Source: Manganibacter manganicus
GTDB lineage: Bacteria > Pseudomonadota > Alphaproteobacteria > Rhizobiales > Rhizobiaceae
DNA: 64,000 nt
Assembly (NCBI RefSeq): GCF_002075885.1
Contig: NZ_MDET01000018.1
Location: forward strand, 17,921-81,920
Direction: 5' to 3'
Shown: positions 29,666 through 38,573 of the stretch, in pieces
How the letters are laid out: each line of letters starts with the position of its first letter
Position numbering within the stretch: position 1 is the first letter of the stretch
Position numbers and translations under genes: made by a program
The notes under the pieces: generated by a model
Told to the model about the DNA's origin: nothing
Database searches by the model: none
Seen by the model: only the letters and a program-made list of their open reading frames with translations

Positions 29666-31111
29666 CTAGAAAAGCGAGCCTTGGCCGCTAGGATTTTTAG
29701 AGCGGCCGGGCAATTTTGTCGGTGTTCGTGGCTCCGATTTGCGGTCGTTGCCGTCCGTTGCAATGGCATACGCGGCCCCGTCGGCAAAGCGCAGTTCCAG
29801 CGCCTGCTCGATACTCACTTGCGCCGCGCGCCTGACCAGCGCACCAGACTGGTCCAGAACGAGAGCATAGCCGCGCTCGAGAATCGCCTGCTCCGAAAGT
29901 TTCAGGGTCGCCAGAAGGCGGTCCGCCTGGGTCAGGCGACTGCGCAGCCGGTCGAGTCGTGCCGGAAGCGCCTGGTCATGCCGGCGGCTGGCGACCTGTA
30001 GTCGCGTGCGCGCCGTGTCTTTCAGCCGTATCAATGGGAGCGGCGACAGCCGAACCGCCGCCCAGCGTGTCCGCTGGCGCTCAATGCAGATCGAGAGCGC
30101 GCGCTCCAGCCGGCTTTCTGCCTCGTCGAAACGGCGGCGCTTCACCCCCAGCAATTGATCGGGAGAGGGCAAAGCGCGCGCGGCTGCACGGACGGCCTGT
30201 CGATGGCGATCCAGGTTTCGTGAGGTGCAGCCGGCGAGCCGCGCGCCAAGTCGCGCCAATGTGGCTTCGAGTTCGCTTCTGACCGGCACGGCAATCTCGG
30301 CGGCCCCCGTCGGGGTTGGCGCGCGGGCATCGGCTACCAGATCGATAAGCGTCCAATCCGTCTCATGGCCCACGGCTGAGATAACTGGAATGCCGGAAGC
30401 CGCGACCGCGCGCACAAGCGCTTCGTCATTGAAGCCCCATAGATCTTCCAGGCTGCCGCCGCCGCGCGCCACGATCACCACATCGGGACGCGCAATGGAA
30501 CCTCCAGACGGCAATGCGTTGAAGCCCTGAACAGCCGCTGCCGCTTCGGCGCCGGCGGTCTCGCCTTGCACACGCACCGGCCACACGACGATATGCAATG
30601 GAAAGCGGTCCTTGGTGCGGTGAATGATGTCGCGAATCACCGCACCGGTCGGCGAGGTGACGACGCCGATGACCCGCGGCATATAGGGCAGCAACTGCTT
30701 GCGTGCGGCATCGAACAGGCCCTCCGCCTGCAAGCGGCGCTTGCGTTCTTCTAGAAGCGCCATCAGCGCACCGGCACCGGCGGGTTCGAGATTGTCTATG
30801 ACGATCTGGTATTTCGAAGAGCCGGGATAGGTGGTCAGCTTGCCGCTGGCTATCACCTCCATACCCTCTTCGGGGCGGAATTTAAGCCGGCCCATCGTGC
30901 CTCTCCAGACCACGGCTTCAAGCCGGGAACGATCGTCCTTGAGCGCAAAATAGGCATGGCCCGAAGAATGCGGCCCGCGATACCCGGAAATCTCACCGCG
31001 CACGCGCACATTGCCAAACGTGTCCTCAACCGTACGCTTCAGGGCGCCGGAGATTTCGCTCACCGTATATTCGGTGGCGTTGCTGCGTGATTCGGGTAAT
31101 GTACCGTTCAT
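29666..31111 (-). CDS. xseA: Exodeoxyribonuclease VII large subunit
   Basis: 481 residues. An N-terminal OB fold (about 15-105, [12 protein letters not shown] ... [13 protein letters not shown]) binds single-stranded DNA. The conserved catalytic core has [34 protein letters not shown] and [17 protein letters not shown] coiled-coil, Arg-rich C-terminal half ends in the usual GQGSLF-like tail. With XseB (not in the window) it degrades single-stranded DNA during mismatch repair. Confidence 0.95.
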   Translation of the reverse strand: MNGTLPESRSNATEYTVSEISGALKRTVEDTFGNVRVRGEISGYRGPHSSGHAYFALKDDRSRLEAVVWRGTMGRLKFRPEEGMEVIASGKLTTYPGSSKYQIVIDNLEPAGAGALMALLEERKRRLQAEGLFDAARKQLLPYMPRVIGVVTSPTGAVIRDIIHRTKDRFPLHIVVWPVRVQGETAGAEAAAAVQGFNALPSGGSIARPDVVIVARGGGSLEDLWGFNDEALVRAVAASGIPVISAVGHETDWTLIDLVADARAPTPTGAAEIAVPVRSELEATLARLGARLAGCTSRNLDRHRQAVRAAARALPSPDQLLGVKRRRFDEAESRLERALSICIERQRTRWAAVRLSPLPLIRLKDTARTRLQVASRRHDQALPARLDRLRSRLTQADRLLATLKLSEQAILERGYALVLDQSGALVRRAAQVSIEQALELRFADGAAYAIATDGNDRKSEPRTPTKLPGRSKNPSGQGSLF

Positions 31112-31162
31112 TCAGGGATAGAGGAACGCCGGACCCTAGGCGTCAAGCCCAAGCTTTCGAAG

Positions 31163-32119
31163 TCACCAGCCGGGCATGACCGGGTTCGGTTTCGGACGTT
31201 TCATTTTCGTATAGGACAAAGCGGCGAAGTCGAAGCTTCCCGCTTCTTCGGCGATAGGGATCGAGATGTTGTCGAGGCTCTCCGAGATATGACGGGCGAG
31301 CGCCTCCACCAGTTCCGGCCGGCTGGATTGCCCGCGCATGATGCCGATGCGGCAGTCAGGCAGAATGCCGAAGCCGTCGGCCTCGCCCAATACGCGCATA
31401 CCGGGGCGCAGGGCGCATTCCGGCAGAACGGAGATCGCCAGACCGGAAAGCACTGCGGCGGCAATAACCGTTGCAGAGAAACTCGTGAACAGGACGCGAT
31501 AATCGCGCTTCATTTGGTCGAGCACGTCGCAGGCGGCACGCCGCCAGATGCAATTCGGCCGGCCGAAAGCCATCGGCAGCACGTCCTGCTCATGCGTCAG
31601 ATGATTGGCCGATGATACCCAAAGCAACGGCTCGCGCCGCACCACTTCCGATTGCGCCTTTGCTTCGTTGTGCGTGACCAGCGCCAGGTCGAGATTGCCG
31701 CGCTTGATATGCTCGACCAGGCCTGGCGTCGGCTCGCAGATGACGGTCAGTTCGACATGCGGGTTGGAGCGGGCGAAGCGCGCCATGATTTCCGGCAGGA
31801 AGCGGTCGGCATAGTCGTCCGGCGTGCCGATGCGGATTGTTCCCTCCAGCCGTTGATCGTCAAAGGCGGCGAGCGTCTCGCGATTGAGGAAGATCAGCCG
31901 GCGCGCGTAGGAGAGCAGCCTCTCGCCATCTTCGGTCAGCTTGTTGAGCCGGCCGTCCTTTTCAAAGAGCGGCTTGCCGATGCGCTCTTCCAGTCGGCGC
32001 ATCTGCATGGATACCGCCGATTGCGTACGATGCACCTCATCGGCGGCGCGCGTGAACGAGCCGATATCGGCAATCGTGATGAAGGTTTGTAACTGGTCGA
32101 GGTCGAGCGGAGCGTGCAT
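31163..32119 (-). CDS. LysR-family transcriptional regulator
   Basis: 318 residues from the ATG at 32119 (MHAPLDLDQLQTFITIADIG). An N-terminal winged HTH (FTRAADEVHRTQSAVSMQMR) is followed by a LysR substrate domain from about residue 90 and a C-terminal tail of about 20 residues rich in Lys and Pro (KMKRPKPNPVMPGW), which is unusual. It is divergent from a DUF1127 gene across about 186 bp, and regulation of that gene is plausible. The inducer is unknown. Confidence 0.88.
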   Translation of the reverse strand: MHAPLDLDQLQTFITIADIGSFTRAADEVHRTQSAVSMQMRRLEERIGKPLFEKDGRLNKLTEDGERLLSYARRLIFLNRETLAAFDDQRLEGTIRIGTPDDYADRFLPEIMARFARSNPHVELTVICEPTPGLVEHIKRGNLDLALVTHNEAKAQSEVVRREPLLWVSSANHLTHEQDVLPMAFGRPNCIWRRAACDVLDQMKRDYRVLFTSFSATVIAAAVLSGLAISVLPECALRPGMRVLGEADGFGILPDCRIGIMRGQSSRPELVEALARHISESLDNISIPIAEEAGSFDFAALSYTKMKRPKPNPVMPGW

Positions 32120-32305
32120 GGATCTCATCCATCATCATTGTTGATGGTAAAGATTAGAAACATTCGTTGGATTAATCAATTGTCCAAATTCATATTCTAG
32201 TCGTTCACATGAAGACACGTGAATCGAGCACTGTTCTCCGTTTTCCCATGGCTGGATAGTTGGCTCGCCGAGAAAACGACTTGTCCGCGAAGAAGGAGAC
32301 GGGCA

Positions 32306-32596
32306 ATGACCGTACATAACTGTGCAGTTGAAACCTCACGCCTCGCCGCGCCCGCCACGATAGCGGCGCGATTGACCGCGGCTGCCAACAACTTCTATCG
32401 GAACTGGAAGAACCGCCGCGATTTCTATCGGCTGGGTGAATTATCCGATGCTGAATTGGCCGACATCGGCCTCACTCGCTCCGACCTTCATGTCGCCATG
32501 AGCGGCCCGTTCGGCAATGATCCGACGATGCGGCTTCGCGAACTGGCAAGCGAGCGGATCGATTCCATCGAAGATGCCGCCCGCAAGATCGGCTGA
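32306..32596 (+). CDS. DUF1127 domain small protein
   Basis: 96 residues from the ATG at 32306, with AAGGAG 7 bp upstream. The DUF1127 core is clear: FYRNWKNRRDFYRLGELSDA followed by ELADIGLTRSDL. Members are small Arg-rich proteins often induced by stress or phosphate limitation, and some bind RNA. An Ala-rich N-terminal extension of about 30 residues precedes the core. Strong hairpins follow the gene. Confidence 0.85.
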   Translation: MTVHNCAVETSRLAAPATIAARLTAAANNFYRNWKNRRDFYRLGELSDAELADIGLTRSDLHVAMSGPFGNDPTMRLRELASERIDSIEDAARKIG

Positions 32597-32660
32597 ATGC
32601 TTTTTCAGTCTGTGGCCTTACCGGCCCGGCTTTTGATTGCAGGCTTCTCCCACACTCCCT

Positions 32661-32720
32661 GCCGGTCCCCTACCGGCCGCCTGCATAACTTGCCCGGTCC
32701 CTCAGTGGACCGGGCTTTTT
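32661..32720 (+). terminator. Terminator after the DUF1127 gene
   Basis: A small hairpin (GCCGGT/ACCGGC, 32661-32677) is followed by a perfect 9-bp stem GCCCGGTCC (32692-32700) and GGACCGGGC (32707-32715) with loop CTCAGT and five T at 32716-32720. It sits just before the convergent DUF937 gene. Confidence 0.85.
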
Positions 32721-32728
32721 ATTGAAAC

Positions 32729-33616
32729 TTAGCGGCTGCGATCCATGCCTTTCAGGAATTGATCAAATACCGATTCCACGCCTTTCTGGTAATCGTCGCG
32801 CTGCTGACGCCCGGTCTCGAACATCTTGCCGAATATCTCCTCATACGGGCTTTTCGTCAGTGCGCCGTCGTCGGCCTGCGGTTGCGGCGCTGATTGCTGT
32901 GCCTGCCCTTGCGCCCCACCAAGCATGTCTTGAAGTATCTTGCCCCACGGCGTGTCGCCGAGCGGATTCTGCGGCGTTTGCGGTTGGCTTCCTCCGGGGA
33001 CCTGCTGGCTTGTGACGGCGCCCCCGAACATATCCTGCAATATCTTGCCGAAGGGGTTGTTCGCTGCGGGATCGAACGGGCTTTGCGGCTTCTGAGACGT
33101 GCTTTGGCCGCCGCCTTGTCTCATCATCTCTTCGAAAATGCGGCCAAATGGATTGTCGCCGGGCACGCCTGCCGCGCCTTGGCCCGCCGGCGTTTGGTTG
33201 GTGGCCTGCTTGAACAGGCCGCCCATGATCATCGAGGCGATTGCCGGCAGCATCTGTTGCAGCACTTGGCTGCCGATGCCGGTAGCTTGCGCGGCCTGCG
33301 AAGCCACCGCGCGCGACAAATCCTTCGAGCCGAATAACTGGCCCAGCACATCGTTGCCTTGCTCAACGCCTTGCCGCGAGAAAGCCTGGGTGGCGTCATC
33401 GAAAGCTTTCGCGTGCTGGCCGTTCGCCATGGCCGCCATGACAACTCCGAGTCCGTATGGATCGGCGGTCTTGCGCTTCAGCCCTTGTGAAAAGGCCGGC
33501 AATAGAGCCTCCACGGCTGCTTCGGTTTGCTGCTGCGAGAGATTGAATTGCTTGGCCAGCATTTCGACGCCCTGACCATTCTGGGCCTGCGCCAGCATGT
33601 CGAATAAGGGAAGCAT
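32729..33616 (-). CDS. DUF937 protein with four internal P-[FWY]-x2-I repeats
   Basis: 295 residues from the ATG at 33616 (MLPLFDML), preceded by a perfect GAGGAGG. Residues 1-140 match the DUF937 helical domain (YidB-like). The rest is Gln/Gly/Pro-rich and carries four spaced motifs: NPFGRIFEEMM (155-165), NPFGKILQDMFGG (187-199), TPWGKILQDMLGG (222-234) and SPYEEIFGKMF (256-266), 32-35 residues apart. Such short linear repeats in a disordered tail suggest a multivalent binding platform. It lies 73 bp downstream of gshA on the same strand. The function is unknown. Confidence 0.75.
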   Translation of the reverse strand: MLPLFDMLAQAQNGQGVEMLAKQFNLSQQQTEAAVEALLPAFSQGLKRKTADPYGLGVVMAAMANGQHAKAFDDATQAFSRQGVEQGNDVLGQLFGSKDLSRAVASQAAQATGIGSQVLQQMLPAIASMIMGGLFKQATNQTPAGQGAAGVPGDNPFGRIFEEMMRQGGGQSTSQKPQSPFDPAANNPFGKILQDMFGGAVTSQQVPGGSQPQTPQNPLGDTPWGKILQDMLGGAQGQAQQSAPQPQADDGALTKSPYEEIFGKMFETGRQQRDDYQKGVESVFDQFLKGMDRSR

Positions 33617-33689
33617 GTTTTCCTCCTCGATCCAGTCGGAGGAGCCTAAAGCCTTTCCGCAGGCTGTAGAAGTGTTTTTGCGGGCTCGT

Positions 33690-35063
33690 TCAATAAGCAT
33701 ATTCGAGGAAGACAGGCTCTATCGAGCCGCCCCAGCGTGTGTGGTAGGCGGAAAGCATCTCCTCGGCGCTGGTGGTGCCACGCGCCACCACCTCGTTCAG
33801 TGTGTTGAGGAACGTGGTTTCGTCATAGCCGTCGCGGTTCAGCTTGGCGCGCCGTTTCAGGCCATCGCGTGAAATGGCCAGCACCTCGCGCGCGATTTCG
33901 CGTAGCGTCGTGTTGCGGAACGGAGTCGCGATGCCTTGTTCCGGCACCGCATCGCGCATCGCCTGGACCTCCGCATAGCTCCAATCCGCCGTGAACGCTT
34001 CGGCGGCGTCGAGTGCTGTGGCATCGTAAAGCAGACCGACCCAGAAGGCGGGCAGGGCGCATATGCGCCGCCACGGTCCGCCGTCGGCGCCGCGCATTTC
34101 GAGGAACCGCTTCAGGCGCACATCTGGAAACAGCGTGGACAGATGGTTCGCCCAGTCGCCCATGGTCGGCATGCCGTCGGAAATTTCCTTGCGCGCCGCA
34201 CCCGCCATGAATTGCCGGAACGTGACATGAGTCATGTCGTGATAGTGGCCGTCGCGAATGACGAAATACATCGGCACGTCGAGTGCCCATTCGGCGTAGT
34301 CGGCGAAACCGAAATCGGATGAGAAGCAGAATTCCAGCATGCCGGAACGCTGGTTGTCGGTGTCGCGCCAGATATCGCCGCGCCAGCTTTGCAAACCGTT
34401 CGGCCGGCCGTCGGTGAACGGCGAATTGGCGAACAGCGCTGTTGCCAGCGGCTGCAACTTCAACGAAACCTGCATCTTGCGCCGCATGTCGGCTTCGCTT
34501 TCGAAGTCGAGATTCACCTGGATGGTGCAGGTGCGGTACATCATGTCGAGGCCTTTTGTACCGACCTTCGGCATGTAGCGCGTCATGATTTCATAGCGCG
34601 ATTTCGGCATTATCGGCGTTTCGGCGAGCGACCATTTCGGGCTGCCGCCAAGACCGAGAAAGCGGATGCCAAGCGGTTCGGCGATCTCGCGCACCTGCGA
34701 AAGATGGGCATTGCCCTCGCGGCAGGTCTGGTGGATTGTCTCCAGCGGCGCGCCGGACAGTTCGAACTGGCCGCCCGGCTCCAGGCTGATCGCGCCCTGT
34801 CCCGTCGGCTCGACAAGGCCGATGATACGCCCGGCATCCATGATCGGATCCCAGCCGAGCTTTTGCTGCATGCCTTCGAGGATGGAGCGGATACCGTGCT
34901 CGCCGCCATAGGGCACGGGCGCGTTGCCATCGACATAGAACGGGAATTTCTCATGTTCGGTGCCAATGCGCCATTGCTCGCGCGGCTTGCAACCCGCCGC
35001 CAGATAGGAGGCGAGTTCGTCCATGCCGGAAACAGGCTGGGAATCGGTGGTATCACGCGCCAT
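33690..35063 (-). CDS. gshA: Glutamate-cysteine ligase, plant/alphaproteobacterial type
   Basis: 457 residues from the ATG at 35063 (MARDTTDSQ); the open frame extends further, but the extra residues are not family-like. It makes gamma-glutamylcysteine, the first step of glutathione synthesis. Motifs include WRIGTEHEKFPF near residue 37, GQGAISLEPGGQFELSGAPL and MYRTCTIQVNLDFESEADMR, all hallmarks of the plant-type family. gshB is not in the window. Confidence 0.94.
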   Translation of the reverse strand: MARDTTDSQPVSGMDELASYLAAGCKPREQWRIGTEHEKFPFYVDGNAPVPYGGEHGIRSILEGMQQKLGWDPIMDAGRIIGLVEPTGQGAISLEPGGQFELSGAPLETIHQTCREGNAHLSQVREIAEPLGIRFLGLGGSPKWSLAETPIMPKSRYEIMTRYMPKVGTKGLDMMYRTCTIQVNLDFESEADMRRKMQVSLKLQPLATALFANSPFTDGRPNGLQSWRGDIWRDTDNQRSGMLEFCFSSDFGFADYAEWALDVPMYFVIRDGHYHDMTHVTFRQFMAGAARKEISDGMPTMGDWANHLSTLFPDVRLKRFLEMRGADGGPWRRICALPAFWVGLLYDATALDAAEAFTADWSYAEVQAMRDAVPEQGIATPFRNTTLREIAREVLAISRDGLKRRAKLNRDGYDETTFLNTLNEVVARGTTSAEEMLSAYHTRWGGSIEPVFLEYAY

Positions 35064-35193
35064 GCAAAGCCTTTCTGACAGGTCCGTTTGGGCCGCCCGC
35101 GCTTGATGGCGAAATGTCAGGAGCCGATCAAGAGAAAATTGCTGAGCCACGTATCAAGCGGATTGATCGTGTGCATTGTCTTGCAGTGTTGAC

Positions 35194-35928
35194 TCACCAA
35201 TCGCCCTTTGTTGCCTGTATGAGCGCCAGAGCAGCGACGGCCGCCGTATCGGAGCGCAGAATGCGGGGCCCAAGCGGAACGGCGGTGACGAAAGCTAAGG
35301 TGCGCAGCATTTTGCGCTCCTCCTCCGAGAACCCGCCTTCGGGGCCGACCAGAAGACCGAGCCTGTTTTCCGTGATCGCCTGCAATGTTGGCATCGGATT
35401 GTTGGTATCGGCGTCTTCGTCGCAGAAGATCAGGCGTCGCTCCGGCTCCCATCCAGCAAGTAATCGGTCGAGTTTCAACGGGGGCCGCAGTTCGGCCAGG
35501 GCAAGGATACCGCATTGCTCGGCGGCTTCCGTCACATTGGCGGCAAGCCGGTCCATGCCGGGTTTTGTTACCTGCGTATGTTGCGTGATGACCGGTTGCA
35601 GGATGCCTGCGCCCATTTCGACCGCCTTCTGGACCATATAGTCGAGCCGGCCCTGCTTCAGCGGCGCAAAGCAATAGACGAGATCCGGAGCAGGTGGCTG
35701 AGGCCGCTGCTGGCTGGCGACAATCAATCGCACGGCCTTCTTGCTTTTACTGTCGATTGTCGCCAGCCACTCACCATCGCGGCCGTTGAACAACAGCACT
35801 TTCGCGCCCTCGGCCAGCCGCAGGACATGGGCGAGATAGTGGCTTTGCTGAGGATTTGCTTCCACAACCGCTTGGCTGGCAAGGTCGTTCGGCACATGGA
35901 GCCGCTGCAATCGGTAATTGGCGCGCAT
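35194..35928 (-). CDS. rsmE: 16S rRNA m3U1498 methyltransferase
   Basis: 244 residues from the ATG at 35928 ([16 protein letters not shown]). An N-terminal PUA-like part ([20 protein letters not shown]) precedes a SPOUT/trefoil-knot domain with [37 protein letters not shown] and the knot [19 protein letters not shown]. It methylates U1498 of 16S rRNA using SAM. It lies upstream of gshA on the same strand (130 bp). Confidence 0.93.
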   Translation of the reverse strand: MRANYRLQRLHVPNDLASQAVVEANPQQSHYLAHVLRLAEGAKVLLFNGRDGEWLATIDSKSKKAVRLIVASQQRPQPPAPDLVYCFAPLKQGRLDYMVQKAVEMGAGILQPVITQHTQVTKPGMDRLAANVTEAAEQCGILALAELRPPLKLDRLLAGWEPERRLIFCDEDADTNNPMPTLQAITENRLGLLVGPEGGFSEEERKMLRTLAFVTAVPLGPRILRSDTAAVAALALIQATKGDW

Positions 35929-35960
35929 CGCCGAGCAATGCGATACACGAAAGCCCGGCG

Positions 35961-36623
35961 TCAAGCCTCTGCTGTCGAATGCCAGACGGGCCGATAACCT
36001 TGGGCAAGTACGGCCAGCGTGGCTGCCGGGGTCAGGATGCGAAGCGGACGCTTTGCCAGTGCGCTTGGTTCGACGCCAGGGATATAGCCCGAAAATGACC
36101 AGCGCAGCAGCTTTGCGGACCGCAGTGCATAGGCTGCTTCACCATCGGCGATCATCGCCCCGTCCGGCAGGCTGGCGAGCCTGTCCAAGGCGATGATTGG
36201 CGGTGTGCCGCCGGAGGCAAGCCGCTCCTTGTGAAGCCGGGCATCCAGCGTCGGTGCGCGCGGTTCTTCGGCATGGCATGCGCGCCCGAACAGCATGAGA
36301 AAATCCTTTGCCCGTTCGCGGCGGCAGAAGAAACAAGGACGATGCCCGGCGGCCAGCGCGGTGACTTCATCGAGAAAGAAAAGCTCGGTCCATCCGGGCA
36401 GACCCCGGCCATCAGGGCCACCGGGCCGGTTGCGGCCCATTGGCACGCGCCTGCGGCTCTGGAACTCACACAAGCAGATGAGCCATGCCTGCGATGCCCA
36501 GCGTCTTCTCAACAGCGTCCTGGTATCCGGATCGTGGATGATGCCGCGATTGCCGGTGAACAGGCCGCGCTCGGTTACGGCATGAATTGCGCCGAACGGA
36601 TCGATGCGATTTTGCAATGGCAT
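35961..36623 (-). CDS. Conserved-type hypothetical protein with CFFCRRERA motif
   Basis: 220 residues, not assigned to a named family. The N-terminus ([20 protein letters not shown]) is Arg-rich. The middle has [20 protein letters not shown] followed by [10 protein letters not shown] CxxC with flanking Arg suggests a metal site or a small Zn ribbon. Codon use matches the neighbours and I recall similar proteins in other rhizobia. It starts 32 bp upstream of rsmE on the same strand and is divergent from the amidotransferase gene 93 bp away. Confidence 0.7.
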   Translation of the reverse strand: MPLQNRIDPFGAIHAVTERGLFTGNRGIIHDPDTRTLLRRRWASQAWLICLCEFQSRRRVPMGRNRPGGPDGRGLPGWTELFFLDEVTALAAGHRPCFFCRRERAKDFLMLFGRACHAEEPRAPTLDARLHKERLASGGTPPIIALDRLASLPDGAMIADGEAAYALRSAKLLRWSFSGYIPGVEPSALAKRPLRILTPAATLAVLAQGYRPVWHSTAEA

Positions 36624-36716
36624 ATGATTTTCCCTTATTTCGCGGCGGCTCTCATGTTGGCCGACCTCGCCGCGCCATGGTATCGCTCGCCCAATTCTTT
36701 TCTGTCAGGAATGGCG

Positions 36717-37421
36717 ATGCGTGTCCTCGTTGTCCAGAATTTCGATGATACCGGCTTGGGACAGGTTGGTACGGCACTGACCGAGGCGGAGGCCGAAGTC
36801 GATCTGCGGAAACCCTATCTGGGCGATGCCCTGCCGGCGGATGGCGCAAGGCATGACGGATTGATCATTCTGGGCGGTGGCCAGAATGCGCTCGCCGACG
36901 AAACCCATCCTTATTTTCCGGTCCTACTTGGGCTGATACGCGATTTTGCGGCCCGCGATCATGCCGTACTCGGAATCTGTCTGGGCGGCCAGTTGGTCGC
37001 CCGCGCCTTCGGCGGAAAAAACCAGATTGGCGGAGCAACCGAATTCGGCTGGCAACGGATCGCGCTGACGGACGCAGCCAAAATCGATCCGGTGCTTGCA
37101 ACTTTGCCGCAACAATTTCCGATCTTCGAATGGCATGACGACACGTTTTCGCTGCCGGACAAAGCGGTGAAACTTGCTGAAAGCGGTGGAGTGTCGAACC
37201 AGGTGTTTCGAATCGGCCGCGCCGTTTACGGCTTCCAGTTTCATTTCGAAGCCGACTGCAAACTGGTTCGAACTTGGAGCGATATATTTGCGGACTTTAT
37301 TTGCTCTCACCATCCTGATTGGGCAGAACGTCTTGACGGTGAAATGGCTGTAAACGGCCCGGAGGCTGATGCCGCAGGTCTCGCCATTGCCCGCAATTGG
37401 GTGGCCGCCATAAGGCGGTAA
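36717..37421 (+). CDS. Class I glutamine amidotransferase-like protein
   Basis: 234 residues from the ATG at 36717 (MRVLVVQNFDDTGLG), which has AGGA about 6 bp upstream; the ATG at 36711 is too close to it. The nucleophile elbow VLGICLGGQLVARAFGG supplies the catalytic Cys, and FQFHFEADCK carries the His. The triad Glu in this FxFHxE pattern is present. It stands alone, so it may hydrolyse glutamine or a gamma-glutamyl compound (GuaA- or PuuD-like). A link to polyamine breakdown is possible but unproven. Confidence 0.8.
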   Translation: MRVLVVQNFDDTGLGQVGTALTEAEAEVDLRKPYLGDALPADGARHDGLIILGGGQNALADETHPYFPVLLGLIRDFAARDHAVLGICLGGQLVARAFGGKNQIGGATEFGWQRIALTDAAKIDPVLATLPQQFPIFEWHDDTFSLPDKAVKLAESGGVSNQVFRIGRAVYGFQFHFEADCKLVRTWSDIFADFICSHHPDWAERLDGEMAVNGPEADAAGLAIARNWVAAIRR

Positions 37422-37673
37422 GGCAACGCCGCGTGGCAAATTTGGCACGGCCGAAAAAATCCGCGGTGGATAGTGTTTTTATCGCTTGGGTTGTGTCCGC
37501 TTCCCGCTCTAGAAGGCCGCCGGGATCACGGCGTGCGGGACCTGTGGCCTTGGCGACACAGGCGCCGAACAATGACTGCCAAAGCGAGAAATCGCTGAAA
37601 CTTTATCACAAATTTTGAGTTTCAACGCATTGGTAACGCGCCTGTGCTGATGTGTGAAAGGCTATAACAAGAG

Positions 37674-37814
37674 ATGACTTCCGTGAAAGCAGCATTGTTG
37701 TCCTTCGCCATGCTGGCCTCCATCGTGATGTGCGGCCTCGGCATTTATGCTGCCGATTCCGCCAACGATCATCATGCAGTTGATGGTTACGGCGTTACCG
37801 CTGCGCTACGCTGA
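37674..37814 (+). CDS. Possible 46-residue secreted or membrane peptide
   Basis: The short frame begins ATGACTTCCGTGAAAGCAGC and encodes a basic start (MTSVK), a hydrophobic run (AALLSFAMLASIVMCGLGIY) and a polar tail with His-His, resembling a signal peptide or small membrane protein. A weak AAGAG lies just upstream. Its last 28 bases overlap the convergent phosphatase gene. Only the amino-acid pattern supports it. Confidence 0.4.
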   Translation: MTSVKAALLSFAMLASIVMCGLGIYAADSANDHHAVDGYGVTAALR

Positions 37815-38572
37815 AAAACGCCGTCATTCGTTGCTGACAGGATACGCTTTTTCGCGCCATTTACAGCCAATGCCGTGAGTCGGCCTGTCTCATAGGCGCG
37901 CGTATCGACGTTGATACGGTTGCGGCGCAATTCGGCTTCCGACGCGGGTGTGTGGCCGTGGACGACAACTTTTGTATAGTTGTCGTCATTGTCGAGGAAT
38001 TCGTCGCGAATCCAGATCAGATCGTGGATGCGCTGCCGGTCGAGCGGGCGACCGGGCCGGATACCGGCATGGCAGAAGAAGAAATCGCCGAAAATCACCG
38101 AGAAATCCAGCGCCCGCAGGAAAATCATGTGAGCGTCGGGAATGGCGGACAACAGATCGGCGTGGTCTTCCTCCAGCGTCGGGGCCGAATAAAGCTCCAC
38201 GCCATAGGAGCGTGCCGTCTCGACGCCGCCGAAATTCAGGAAAAGCTGACCCCTGGCGGGGTCTTCGAGAAAACCGAGAAAGCCGACATCGTGGTTGCCG
38301 GCCAGCATGACATTGCGGGCATCGCGCTTTTGCGCGGCGACCAGAAAATCGAGCACGCCCTTGGAGTCAGGGCCGCGATCGACATAGTCGCCGAGATGCA
38401 CGATACGCCAGTCCGCGGCCTTGCCCTCAAACAATGCCAGTTCGATTTCCGCGGCGATGTGGTGGTGCATGGCGGCCAGAAGGTCGAGCCGGCCATGCAC
38501 ATCGCCGATGGCGTAGAGCAACGTGCCGTCGGGGCCACGCGCCTGAGCCAGATCGACCGTCCGTTCCGGCAC
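37787..38572 (-). CDS. PPP-family metallophosphatase
   Basis: 261 residues with the metallophosphatase motifs in order: GDVHGR near residue 23, LGDYVDRGPDSKGV near 61, LAGNHDVGF near 92, and VVVHGHTPA toward the C-terminus. Asp replaces the Glu of the eukaryotic GNHE motif. The form resembles bacterial Ser/Thr phosphatases and ApaH-like enzymes; either phosphoprotein or dinucleoside tetraphosphate could be the substrate. It begins 1 bp after the lldD stop, so it probably shares that transcript. Confidence 0.85.
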   Translation of the reverse strand: MPERTVDLAQARGPDGTLLYAIGDVHGRLDLLAAMHHHIAAEIELALFEGKAADWRIVHLGDYVDRGPDSKGVLDFLVAAQKRDARNVMLAGNHDVGFLGFLEDPARGQLFLNFGGVETARSYGVELYSAPTLEEDHADLLSAIPDAHMIFLRALDFSVIFGDFFFCHAGIRPGRPLDRQRIHDLIWIRDEFLDNDDNYTKVVVHGHTPASEAELRRNRINVDTRAYETGRLTALAVNGAKKRILSATNDGVFQRSAAVTP

Positions 38573-38573
38573 G

